Shown one piece after another: positions 1 through 11,400 of a DNA stretch of 64,000 nucleotides; the first letter of the stretch is position 1, and each line of letters opens with the position of its first letter. The notes below the pieces were generated by a model that worked only from the letters and a program-made list of their open reading frames with translations, was not told the DNA's origin and searched no databases. The position numbers were made by a program, and so were the translations under genes. The stretch spans positions 7,876,501 to 7,940,500 of the forward strand of contig NC_057761.1 of the NCBI RefSeq assembly GCF_010389155.1. The letters are read 5' to 3'. Source of the stretch: Erigeron canadensis. Taxonomy: Eukaryota; Streptophyta; Magnoliopsida; Asterales; Asteraceae.

Positions 1-1
1 T

Positions 2-694
2 TATGAGTTTAATGATTTCCAGATTGGTCTAGAAAGGAGAACAAGAAGAATTAATCTCACGAGACCAGATCAGAGAGCAGGAGGTTATGAGTTGAATTCT
101 TATCAGATTGGAGATCCAATAGAAGAATTGGATGGATTTGTTTTCATTAACAGCTTCAGAGGAAAAATCTTTGTCCGTGCATCTGATTTTCCCAAGTATT
201 CAGATGGCACTTTGAAGTATTGCTTATTCTTCCTCAGAGCCATACATGATAATCCTGATCCTAGTGAAAATGAAAACATCCAGATTCAAAGAGAAAGACA
301 CATAAGAAGGATTCAAGAAACAATTGATATGCGTCAAAGAGTTAGAGATCTTATAGCTGCCAGAACTATTAGACCAAGAGAAGGAATCATTCATACTGAG
401 ACAGGTTCATAGGTTCTTTGGAATCCAAGTCATGAACGAGGTCCTCATAATATTCCTCCAGTTAACTTTCAAGATAATATCAGATTGCCCGATGAACGTC
501 CAGAAGGTGCTAACTGGCATTTCATTCCCAAGAGGTATTGGAATGACTCTTGGAATAGTTACAAGAAAAGAGCTTTTTGGAATTCTATGAAAGATAAACC
601 ATCTACATCAAAAGCAGCTCAAGATTACAAAAAAAGAAAGAACAAGAAAAGACGAGCTGAGAAAAGAAGGAGGAGGAACAGGAGGAACAGATAA
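2..694 (+). pseudogene. C-terminal part of the third (env-like position) ORF of an LTR retrotransposon
   Basis: An open frame enters from the left edge and runs to 694 with one in-frame TAG at 410-412. The product ends in a very basic Lys/Arg tail (about residues 195-230). A segment reading LDGFVFINSFRGKIF near residue 45 resembles LGGFCFSNVHGHELF near the C terminus of the third ORF of the next element (about 12300), so both are probably the extra ORF that Sirevirus-type Ty1/copia elements carry after RNase H. It is followed by a polypurine tract and an LTR, as expected for the last ORF of an element. No membrane segment is visible, so 'env-like' describes position, not shown function. The similarity is by eye and only moderate. 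Confidence 0.5.
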
Positions 695-710
695 AAGACA
701 ACCAAGCACT

Positions 711-721
711 AAGGGGGAGAA
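711..721 (+). other. Polypurine tract of the upstream retrotransposon
   Basis: AAGGGGGAGAA lies directly before the TGTTAG that opens the LTR at 722. This is the usual position of the plus-strand primer of reverse transcription. Confidence 0.75.
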
Positions 722-978
722 TGTTAGAAATTCAAAATAGTGCTTAGTTGTATTTCTTTATCTTTGTTATTTTGTATATGTAATATAAGGTTGAGGGGGA
801 GCTTATGTATTTACTTAGAGTATAAATACCCCTCAAGCCTTAACCTTTTAAAAACCTTTGATCATATTTTGATAATAATATTTTCAAGCTATCCACACAC
901 ACTGCTCATCTCTCTCAATACACACACTAACACACACACATCCACCATTGTTATTCACCTTACTTCCGCACCCTAACA
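722..978 (+). mobile_element. 3' LTR (257 bp) of the upstream retrotransposon
   Basis: The LTR begins TGTTAG and ends CTAACA, a perfect 6-bp terminal inverted repeat. A TATA-like TATAAATACC lies near 821-831, and CA-rich microsatellite sequence fills the last third. The polypurine tract abuts its left end. Its right end abuts codons of another element's gag, so the element it closes was inserted into that gag; its 5' half lies left of the window. The expected 5-bp target duplication would be CGAAC (979-983), with the partner copy outside the window. Confidence 0.75.
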
Positions 979-3900
979 CGAACGATTTCTGCAATATTAC
1001 ACACAAGTTTATCGACTCTCTTCCCCTTAAATGGCAGAATTTAAGACAAATCCTCCGTACCACTAAAAAGATTCAAGAACTGGATCTTGAGGAATTGTTT
1101 AGCACTCTTCAATTTGAAGAGAAAGCCTTGGCTCAAAATATTAGAGCCTCTGCAGAATCTAGGAGACATGCTGGCTCCTTTTCCGCAACTAGCACTTCTG
1201 CAAATCCTTTAACTGACCCTCTTGCTCTCATCTCTACTGAGCCCATCTACCCCAATGATGGTGCCAGCACCTCTACTCTTCCAGCATCCGTTCAAGCTCT
1301 TGTTGATGAGCTTGATGCTGAAGAGAAACAAGGAATGTTCAGTGATTTTGTGGAATTTGCCTTAATCGCTGGAAAGAAATACTCCAAAAAATGGAACAAC
1401 CGTAAGTCGGTTGCTCCATATAAGCCTCCTGTGGATAAATCACAGGAAGAATGCTGGAAATGTGGCAGAAAAGGCCATTATCAAAAGGAGTGCAGGGTTT
1501 CTATCCCAACTCCTGCTGCTCCAAAAACTAATTCATCTAAATCTGCTGATGAATACAGGAACAAGTATTATCAGCTCAAAGCCAAAATGGCTGAAACTGA
1601 AGAAGCCAAAACACCAGGCAAAGGTCTGGTTGCTGAAGAGCATGATTGGGCAGATTCAGATGACTCTGATGACGAGGAGTATGTTGACACCATATGTCTC
1701 ATGGCTCTGGCTGATAGTGATGCGCTGACAAAAGACCAAGTCTCAACAAGTCAGTGGGTCAACGTCACTGTCAAAAAGGTACATGCTCTTCTCTCATCTG
1801 CTGACGAGGACAAGACCAAAATTCTTGAATCCTTGTCATGTGATCTTCAGTCCGTAGAAACTCTGCGCGCTGAAGCTCACTCAAAACTCCTTTCAGTGAG
1901 TTCTGAATTGAGTGAAAAATCTGAAAAACTCAACAGACTAAAGAATGTTCATGTAGAACTTCAGTCACATGAGTTGCTGACACAAAAGCTTCAGCTTGAG
2001 AATGAAAAACTTAAGCTTGAAGTCCTCAATCTCAAGAAGATTGTGACCTCTTGGTCAAAAGCTTCTAAGTTTCACCATCAATGTCTCAGAGAACAAGTCC
2101 CTGCACAAGTTCAGGCAGTGATAGGTGGAGATTTTGAATCTGCTACCTGTCTCGCTGACATGTTTAAAGATGATGTGAAACCTGAAATCTCAATTCCCCC
2201 ATCTGGTATTAATTCTCCTGAGGAAATGAATAAGTGGTATTTCGTTAAAGGAAATGATTATCACACTGAAATGGACGCTGGATCCTCCTCATCTCTATCC
2301 AGCGACCCTTCAAATTCTTCTGAAGCTAAAAGCGCTAGATCATCTTCATCCTCTAACAATATGTTTTCCCATCTACCTATTGTTGGCATGATGCCACATG
2401 AAGGTAAAATCCAATACTCTCCTAATGAAACATTTCATGGAGACATCTCAAGTGATGGGTACAAATCCATTGCTCCTCAGAAACTTACCTTGAAAAGGGC
2501 TGAGACTTTCAAGAGAAGTACCGTTGCTGTGCCTTATGATTATAGCACGCCTCAGCGAGCTGATCATCCTAAACAACAACCTCAGTCCATCTTGTCTGAT
2601 CCTTTTCCTTCTAAAGTCTCAAATGCTGAGGAACCTCAGCATGAACGTCTTATGGTGAGACGTGTAAAGTTTGGAGATGCTAGGATTCAACATGGAAGCT
2701 CATCTCAAGCTAAACCTGTTATCCATCAGCAGGGTGCTCAATCATCTCCACCTCGATCAATTCTGAGACACTCAACTCCTCAAAGAGGTAAGATGCCTCA
2801 GTCAGTTAATAGACCAACCACTCCTCATCGAGGGTGCATTCCTCAGCAACAAATGAGGAATGTAACTCCTCAGCGAGGAAACATTCCTCAGCAACGAATG
2901 AGGAGTGTAACTCCTCAGCAAGGAAATGTTCCTCAGCAACAAATAAGGAGTGTGACTCCCCAAAAAGGACATTTGCCTCATCAGCAAGTAAGATCCTCCA
3001 CTCCTAACAAAGGACAACTGTCCTCTCAACAAGTACAATCTTCTGTTCCTATTGGAGAATACCTCCCTCACAGACAAGGGAGGTCTGCTACTCCAAATCG
3101 TCAATCTAGGTCCACCACTCCCAGCAGAGTGCATCAACCTAGGACTTCCTCCTCTCAATCAAATTTGAAACAAGCCTGGAGTCTTTTAAGAGGATCACAA
3201 GTTGCTTCCTCTTCCACTCCTCGTCTAAATGACCCCACTGGACAATCTCTCTTGGGTCCTCCTCCACTTTCAAGGAATTTTCGCAAGCAGAAATCAAAGC
3301 AATCAACAAGTCCAAAGCAAAGACCAAGGCTTCAACCTCTTCAGACCCTAAAATTGTTGAACTTGCTCAACAAGTCAATGACTTGTCTTCTCAACTCAAG
3401 GAATTCCTTCTTAACAATCAACAAAACAACTCCTCAAATAGAAAATGCTATCTATGTGGCATTAGATGACATGTTGCAATTGACTGCAGTGGCTCAAGAG
3501 ATGCTCCTGAAGTGGTTGTGCAAACAAGTGCTTCCACTTCAGCATGTGTCCCATCACCTGACCCTGTCAATGAAACCATCTCATCTACTAGGATAAGCGA
3601 AAGCCCTCCTGATGAATCTATCATCATTGACACTGGCTCTGTCACTGGCCCATATGGCACTCATCAAACTAACCTAGCTGATTATGTTGCCTCTCAACGT
3701 ATTGAGATTCCTCATTCTCAGAGTGTAATCTCCAATTCTTGGGGATGACCAGCGATGCTGGTTGAATTTAGTGCTCCCAGTGTTGTCAGCAACTTTGTTG
3801 TTCTTCAAGAAAACGGGAATAACACTATGCCCACTGATGAGAATGATAGAACTCATATGCTTGCTGACTTGGGAAACCATCCCACTCTCGAGGAAGCTCT

Positions 3901-3988
3901 TTCAACTGAGCCAACCACTACCTCTGATGCACCCATCCTTAATCCTGCTGACATGCCAGTCAGCGAATTTGAAAGTGGACCAATCTAA
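979..3988 (+). pseudogene. Sirevirus-type gag, N terminus lost
   Basis: The first long frame runs to about 3290. It starts inside the gag core (a WQNLRQILRT segment followed by an LEELFSTLQFEEKAL helix). A CX2CX4HX4C zinc knuckle, CWKCGRKGHYQKEC, is encoded at 1452-1493. A leucine/glutamate-rich coiled coil follows at about 1800-2060, then a 45-bp tandem repeat at 2775-3130. Near 3290 the reading shifts to another frame, which would carry a second CX2CX4HX4C knuckle (3446-3487), but a TGA at 3467-3469 replaces one of its spacer residues. Further in-frame stops lie at 3746-3748 and 3986-3988. In the family, gag packages the RNA and forms the particle. This copy cannot give a full product. Confidence 0.8.
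2775..3130 (+). repeat. 45-bp (15-residue) tandem repeat inside gag
   Basis: Seven 45-bp units and a shortened eighth encode diverging copies of TPQRGNIPQQRMRSV. The unit is a multiple of three, so the frame is kept. The repeat is rich in Pro, Gln and Arg and follows the coiled coil, suggesting a basic disordered tail. Confidence 0.85.
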
Positions 3989-4005
3989 AACCTTCTATTT
4001 TATCC

Positions 4006-5426
4006 TTGCAGGGTTCACTGGGAAAAGGAGTATGGTATTTGGACAGTGGATGTTCAAAACACATGACTGGCTCAAAGACCTTGCTGGATAACTACGTAGA
4101 CCCTGCTGGCCCTACTGTAGTGTTTGGTGATAATTCCACCGGACAAACTGAAGGTTATGGTCTCCTCTCAAATGGGTTAATCAAATTCTCAAAAGTTACC
4201 TATGTAAACGGATTAAAACACAATCTTATAAGCATTAGTCAACTTTGTGACGCTGACTACAAAGTCATTCTTGATAAACATCAAGGGACTGTTGTAAATA
4301 TTAACAAGGAAGTCGTATTGGTAGCTCCCAAAAAACGAGATGTATATCTCGTTGACTTCACTCCTATCAAAATTGATAGCGAGACTTGTTTCTTTGCCAA
4401 GTCAGCAGCTGAACTAAATTGGTTATGGCACAAGCGTATGTCGCATGTGAACTTCAAAACCATAAATTCACTAGCTAAGAAAAACTTGGTTCGTGGTCTT
4501 CCTCATCTATCCTTTGAAAAAGACAGACTTTGCAGCACCTGTGAAAAAGGTAAAGGCTATAGAGCTATCTTTAAAACTAAGCAAGCCAACTCTGTCAAAG
4601 GATGCTTTCATCTTCTTCTCATGGACTCTTTGGTCCTGTGAATGTCCAAAGCCTAAGAGGTAGCAAGTACACCCTACTTATTGTGGATGAATATTCACGA
4701 TACACTTGGACTATCTTCCTTCACTCCAAGAGTGATGCTGCTGATGAGATCATAAATTTTATTAAAAAAATGGAAAATCTCAATGGCATAAGGGTTAAAG
4801 ATCTCAGAAGCGATCATGGCACTGAGTTCAGAAACCACACTCTTAAATCCTTTTGTGATGATCAAGGGATCTCACAAAATTTCTCGTCTGTTAGAACTCC
4901 TGAGCAAAATGGTGTCGCTGAAAGAAGAAATAGAACACTTATCGAGACAGCGAGAACAATGCTCAGTAAGTCCTCCCTTCCAAACAAATTTTGGGCTGAA
5001 GCTGTCAACACAGCTTGTCACACCCAGAATCGCTGTCTAATTGTCAAGAGACATGATAAGACAGCATATGAAATTTTAAGAGGTAAGAAACCTCAAATTA
5101 AATACTTTCATGTGTTTGGATGCCCTGTATTCATTCTGAATAATAGGGATCACCTAGGCAAATTTGATCCCAAAGCTGATGATGGTTACTTTGTAGGATA
5201 TTCATCTATAAGCAAAGCATTTAGGGTATTTAATATTCGCCTTCAAAAAGTAGATGAATCCATTCATGTCACTTTTGATGAAAGCTCATTTGCTTTAAAA
5301 GACATACAATCCTCTTCTTATGAAGAAGTATTTATTGAGTTCACTAATCCTTCAAATGAGGAAGCTGACACATTTTCTGATGCACCTTGTACCTTACTTG
5401 AATCAGGATACATCAGTAAGTACTGA
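4006..5426 (+). pseudogene. Ty1/copia protease and integrase domains, frameshifted
   Basis: The protease active site is in WYLDSGCSKHMTG (about 4025-4070). The GAG-pre-integrase segment has LWHKRMSHVN and a CX2C pair near 4530-4545. The integrase core follows, with its three acidic residues in MD (about 4621-4626), LRSDHGTEF (about 4800) and QNGVAERRNRT (about 4905). A one-base frameshift near 4625-4630, right after the first catalytic Asp, moves reading from one frame to another. A further shift near 5410 separates integrase from reverse transcriptase. In the family these domains process gag-pol and insert the cDNA. Confidence 0.85.
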
Positions 5427-7415
5427 TGAGGAACAAGTTGTTGCTCATATTTACTCTATTGAGCCAGTTGAGCCTATTTTGAGATCAATCCAGGCTGCCT
5501 CAGCCAACAATAGATCGTTGACTAAGGATGTTCATGATCTCGCTGAGGATGAGTTTCATGATGCCTCAGTAAATGCTGAGGATATGGAGTCTGCTGATGA
5601 CTCTAACATCAATGATAACTCAGTTCAGTCAAATGACTCAACTGATCATCCGGTGGCTGAACCCACTGTCATCATTGACTTCTCTCCATACAATCCTCTC
5701 CCTGCTGTCCCCATCACTCAATCCTCCGCTGATACTCAATTAGGCTCTCCAAGTGTTCCTGCACTTAGGTGGACAGCGAGTCACCCCGCTCACCAAGTCA
5801 TTGGTGATCCTCAGCAGGGTATTGTCACTCGATCAGCGACAAGAAACACATGTCTTTATGTAAACTTCTTGTCAATGATCACTCCCAAAAATATTGGTGA
5901 AGCAATGGTTGATCCCTCTTGGGTTGCTGCCATGCAAGAGGAATTAATCCAATTTCAACGACAACATGTCTGGTTTTTGGTTCCTTTAACACCTGGTAAG
6001 GAACCTATTGGTACCAAATGGGTGTATAGAAATAAAATGGACGAAGACGGTGTTGTTATACGTAATAAGGCTAGGCTGGTTGCACAAGGTTATCTTCAAG
6101 AAGAAGGAGTCGACTTTGATGAAACCTTTGCTCCAGTGGCCAGATTAGAAGCTATACGCTTATTCTTGGCACATGTTGCCTATCGAGACTTCAAAGTCTA
6201 TCAAATGGATGTTAAGAGTGCCTTCCTCGATGGAAAACTCGATGAAGAAGTCTATGTCGAACAGCCACCTGGTTTTGAAGATCCAGCCAAGCCACATCAT
6301 GTCTATCGTCTTCATAAGGCTTTATATGGTCTTAAACAAGCTCCTAGAGTTTGGTACAACACCCTCTCTGAATTTCTCCTCTCTAACAACTTTCAGCGAG
6401 GATCTATTGACAGCACTCTTTTCATCTTTCGAAAAGGCGCTCATATACTATATGTCCAAATTTATGTTGATGACATTATCTTTGGATCCTCAAGCACTAA
6501 ACTATGCAAAAAGTTTAGCTCCCTTATGTCATCTCACTTTGAAATGAGTATGATGGGAGAATTAACCTTCTTTCTTGGTTTGCAAATACGTCAGCTTGCT
6601 GATGGTATTTTCATCAATCAAGAAAAGTATATTCGAGACATGTTGGCTAAATTTGATATGTCTGATATTTCTCCCAAGCCAACTCCCATGTCTCCTCCCA
6701 ATAATCTCCATGTTGATCCTGACGGTAAGCATGTGAACCCCACTCACTATCGTGGGATGATTGGCTCGCTAATGTATCTCACAGCGAGTCGTCCTGATAT
6801 CATGTTTGCCACTTGCCTATGTGCAAGATATCAAGCGTCTCCAAGAGAATCTCATCTTCTCGCTGTCAAGCGAATCTTCAAATACCTGAAAGGTACTATG
6901 ACCTTAGGTCTTTGGTATCCCAAGGAGTCCAACTTTGATCTTGTTGCTTACTCCGATTCTGACTATGCTGGCTGCATGTTAGATCGAAAGAGTACCAGTG
7001 GAGGATGTCAACTGTTGGGGGGAGGTTAACTAGTTGGTCTAGTAAGAAACAGCATACAGTGTCCATCTCCACTGCTAAAGCAGAATATGTGTCGGCAGCG
7101 AGTTGTTGTGCACAAGTCCTCTGGATGAAACACCAACTCGCTGACTATGACTTAGATTACACTAAGATTCCCATTATGTGTGACAATACAAGTGCAATTG
7201 CTATCACACATAATCCCGTTCAACATTCCAAGACCAAACACATAGACATTAGGTATCATTTCATACGTGACCATGTCATGAAAGGGGATGTTGAAATTTA
7301 TTTCATTCCCACTGAGGATCAACTCGCTGACATTTTCACAAAACCCTTAGATGAAAAGAGATTTAAAGATCTTGTTAGTAGGTTGGGAATGTTGAATGGT
7401 GACTCAGCTACTTAA
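5320..7415 (+). pseudogene. Ty1/copia reverse transcriptase and RNase H, frameshifted
   Basis: Reverse transcriptase shows [32 protein letters not shown] and the catalytic YVDDIIFG box (about 6460-6485). RNase H begins at YSDSDYAGC and continues through KSTSGGCQ. At about 7010 a run of G bases carries a frameshift, and RNase H continues in another frame to 7415 (AEYVSAASCCAQ, DNTSAIAI, DQLADIFTKPL). The stretch between integrase and reverse transcriptase (about 5420-5850) is acidic and poorly conserved, as is usual. Confidence 0.85.
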
Positions 7416-7480
7416 CTTACATATCATTTGTAAGCTAAGATTTTGTCAGCAAGTTTAAGTATGTCTTGCTTGCTAAACAA

Positions 7481-7795
7481 AATAAAGGCAATGGAAAGCC
7501 AAAAGTTTCCATCTAGTCCAATAGCAAACGGTTATTGGTAAAGACTTCTAAAATCCGTTAATCCCTGTTGCTTTGGGAAAAAGCAAAATAAAGGCAATGG
7601 AAAGCCAAAAGTTTTCATCTAGTCCAATAGCAAACGGTTATTGGTAAAGACTTCTAAAATCCGTTGATCCCTATTGCTTTGGGAAAAAGCAAAATAAAGG
7701 CAATGGAAAGCTAAAAGTTTCCATCTAGTCCATCAGCAAACGGCTAATGGTAAAGACTTATAAAATCCGTTGATGGCTGACAATTTGCCAAAAAT
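7481..7795 (+). repeat. Three tandem 106-bp repeats
   Basis: Units begin at 7481, 7587 and 7693, each with AATAAAGGCAATGGAAAGC, and each holds a small inverted repeat (AGCAAACGGTTATTGG and relatives). Units 1 and 2 are nearly identical; unit 3 is more diverged. They lie between the RNase H stop and the third ORF. Confidence 0.9.
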
Positions 7796-8280
7796 TGTAT
7801 CTCAGCGACCATATGTGTGTCATATGCTCGCTAACATCTAATAGAAAACGTGGCCTTATCAATGTGTTTGTAGAGACATGATCTATTAAAATAATAGTTA
7901 TTGGATTTTAACATATTAAATAAAACATAGGATTAGATCTGAAACTAATTATTTCGGATGTAACTATGTTGGCAACGTGGCAGTCTTTTGAGCCATATGA
8001 TATATATTTTACAAAAAGTTACCCACTTGTTTACTTGAGTACGTCACATGTCCACTTGAGACTGTAACTGTGCCTCTGACGGTCTGGCCATGTCAGAGGC
8101 ATACGGCGCACACTCAAGTATTTGTAAATATTCTTTTTAAAACGTTACTCACAAAGTTTATATATATATATATAGTTTAACAGTTGTTAAAAACAACTGT
8201 ACATGTTGAAAATGAGGAGAAAGAGAGAGAAAAAACTTCTTTGTCTTTTCATTTGACCAATCATGTTCCATCAACATACC

Positions 8281-8291
8281 CTATATATACA
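8281..8291 (+). promoter_or_regulatory. TATA-like box ahead of the third ORF
   Basis: CTATATATACA followed by a pyrimidine-rich stretch of about 160 bp and then ATG at 8453. Spacing fits a plant core promoter and leader. Evidence is sequence pattern only. Confidence 0.35.
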
Positions 8292-8452
8292 AACTCATAC
8301 TCATATTTTCATTTTCACGCTTTCTTTCAACTATTCATCTTCTCTCTAATCTCTAAAAATCTCTCAAACTGTTCATCTTTGTCTAATCTCTAAATCATCC
8401 TACCTATTTCCTTTGATCTTTACATCTTCTAATCTTCTTCCAAACTTCATAA

Positions 8453-11400
8453 ATGGCATCATCATCTGAAACTCCATCCGCTTCCGCCGCCACTCAACAA
8501 ACTAAAAAATCCTATCTAAATTCCTCTTCTTTCTCTCCATCCTCTAATATTGTCAAATCTTCTAAGATCTCCTTTACTGCTTCTGAGATGGCTGTTAAAC
8601 CTAATAACCATCTCGGCTCGTCTGACGTACCTAAAGGTACAAAAGGATATAAGCCTATGTTGGATTTCATCCATGCTTCCCCTGCCAGTCATTGTATAAT
8701 GGCAGATCCGGAGAAGATTTATGTTCATCTTCTTCGTGAGTTCTGGTGGACATGTAACTATGAGGAGTCCACCCAGTCGATCGTTGGCACTGTTCGAGAA
8801 GGAACAAAGTCCATCACCATCACTCCAGCATCATTACGCCATACTCTTCGCTTCCCACAAGAAAACAATGACAATACTTTTGTAGAAGCTGCTGGAGATG
8901 ATGAATGGAAGGCATGGTTGCCTTCCATCGGGTATAATCACAACCTGAGGAACCCTCCGGTGATCCCAAGCAATCCCCTGAAATAAAATCTCCCCGGGAT
9001 CTGGAGAGTTCTATTCACTCATGTGATCCAGTGTATAGGTGGTAACTCTGGATCTTATAATCAGGCATCTTCAACTTCGATGCCTATTATCCACGCTCTG
9101 GCTGAAGGAAGATTCGTGGACTTCGCCTTGATGATCTTCAATGATATGAAGAACAGGGTCTCTCTGAACAACAGATCTCACACAGTGCCTTTTGTGAGAA
9201 TTTTCTCTCTTATCTTCAAAGAGGCGCTGGGTGATGAATATGATCTACCAAATGCTGCCACAATTCAAGTTGCAAGGGTCGGCAGCAATATCTATAAGCA
9301 ACCTGCTAAACATTTGGTTGCTCGCCTCACTGCACATATGAAAGAGGTACTCTTCTCTCTAAACTCTTCTTTATACCCTAAAGACAGCGACTGGGAGGTA
9401 GCACTTCTTTCTGATGAAGTGGCTGATACAGTCGTTGTGGACGCCGAAATGCCTTCTGAGGCTGGTTCGTTGATAAACCCCCCAGCGACCTCCAAAGCCT
9501 CTAAAAAGACCAAAATTAATCCTAAGGCAGCGTCCCTAACACAAAATTTACAATTTTCACCCTCCGCTGTCGTCCCAAAACGAAAGTGGAGTGATTCAAA
9601 GGGCAAACCAAAGGTTAGGAAGTCCTCTACGCCCAAGGACACTAGTACCCAAGCCACCCCATCAGCAGCCTCCCAACAGGCTGTTGACGAGTTAAATGGG
9701 AACAGCAGGCAGCCACCTCAAATTTCTGTAGGAAAAGTTGGTAAAGAAACTGGGTCACCCCAACCCACTAGAGGTCAAAGTCCAACTCCGCCCCAAATAA
9801 ATATTCCCCCTTCTTCTTCTCAAATACCTTCTGAGTCGTTGATAGCAGCCAGATCACAGGTGATGCTAGAGTCAACTCCCTCTACGGCCGATGATACCTT
9901 AGTGCAACAACACACTGAGGTTGAGGCACCAGGTTCCCTTTCCCCAAATTCTATAAATGTCTCGGAAAGTGTTTGTGCAGGGACCGAGACTAACATTTTT
10001 GCAGATCTTGAGATGGAAGATGACAATGGCAGCGAGTTTGATCCACAAGATTCACATGCTGAAGTTACACTCGCTGCCGCTGAAGAAAGTGAAAAAGAAG
10101 TGGTTGTTGGTGAGTTTTTGGAAGGTGACATGGGCTACATCATGGTTGCTGAACCACAAAATGATGAAGAAATGCCTGAGATGTTAGCTGACATGCCCCC
10201 TCCTCCTTCTTATTCTCCAAGGCCCACAGCAATTTTTGAACCTGTGGGACACTTTGGAAAGTTTCAAACTGAGCTTAATAAAGAAAAATTGCATAGAAGA
10301 AGAAGCTATGCAAAAATAAACGCATCAGGCCAGGAGTGTATTTTGAAGTTGAAGAACTGGATGATGAAGTGATAATGGAAGTGCCCCCTACGCATCATCC
10401 AGATTTCTTTGGCACTCCCTGCTCCAAGTACCCAGTTTCACTAAGAACTTTAAGGATGCCAGAGCTTGACGATGCTGAAAGAATGTACACCGCAGTTGAT
10501 TTGCCTAGGCTTGATTATGTTGAAACATATCAATTGCAAGAACTGTTGAGAAGAATACAGGTGTGTCAAAGTCAAGGGAATAGGCATGGGTACTTATTTG
10601 CATGGTTGGTTGATCAGGTTGCCCAAGTACACTTAGAAGCTCATACAAACTTTCAATACTTGGTGCATAGCAGTGACAACCTTAATGATGTGCTAGCTGA
10701 GCAAAAAGATGTTATTATCAGAATGATTAAGGCTCAGCAGCAACAGACTACCTCAAATGAAAGACTCTTCAAGCAACATCAAACTCTTCTTAATGCAAGC
10801 ATGAATCGGGTTAGTGTCTCAAACTACTCTATCTCTGCCTCGCTGAACAAACTCAAAGAACAAATAGCCAAGTCAGCGACGGCCACTGAAAGCACTACCC
10901 TCCTCTCTTCTCTTCAACAACTCTCCCAATCCAACATTCTCTTCACTGCTCATCTTAACCATCTTCAAAATTCTATAAACTCCTTCTCTCGAAGTCAGAA
11001 CAATTTCCTCTCCACTCTCACCAACGAGATAGCTTCTCTTAAATCTTCTCTGAACTTCTCCTCTTCGGCTGCTGATAAGCTAAGGATAGATGAATCCATC
11101 AGCAGCCAACGCAAGCTTGAAAAGGAGGTCTATGACCTTAAAGAAATGATGAAGGAAATGATGGGTCTCCTCAAAAAGGAAAAAGTGGAAGTAGCAAGTA
11201 CTCCAACTACTTCCAAGGGGGAGAAAACTGTTGTCAATGAGGAGACCCCAATTGCTGAAAGTGTCCCCCTCGCTGAGAAGGTCAATGAACCGGCAGCAAG
11301 TGTTGAGGGGGAGCAAGCTGAGAAGGTTGTTAAACCGGCAGCTGAAAAAGAAATAGAGAAGCCCGCTGAAAATGTGCCAGCGAGGCCGATAAATGTGTCC

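Larger units (their letters stand above)
7416..8452 (+). other. Non-coding spacer between RNase H and the third ORF
   Basis: No coding frame is supported here. It contains a three-unit 106-bp tandem repeat (7481-7795), a short (TA)n run near 8161-8175, and a TATA-like CTATATATACA at 8281-8291 followed by a CT-rich, AUG-free leader of about 160 bp before the ATG at 8453. This looks like a separate transcription start for the third ORF, which is inference. Confidence 0.6.

Noticed and set aside
740..976. Open frame of 78 codons
   Set aside because: It lies wholly in the 257-bp LTR and has low-complexity Ile/Ser/Thr/His composition.
2802..3158. Minus-strand frame of 118 codons
   Set aside because: It is the shadow of the 45-bp gag repeat on the other strand.
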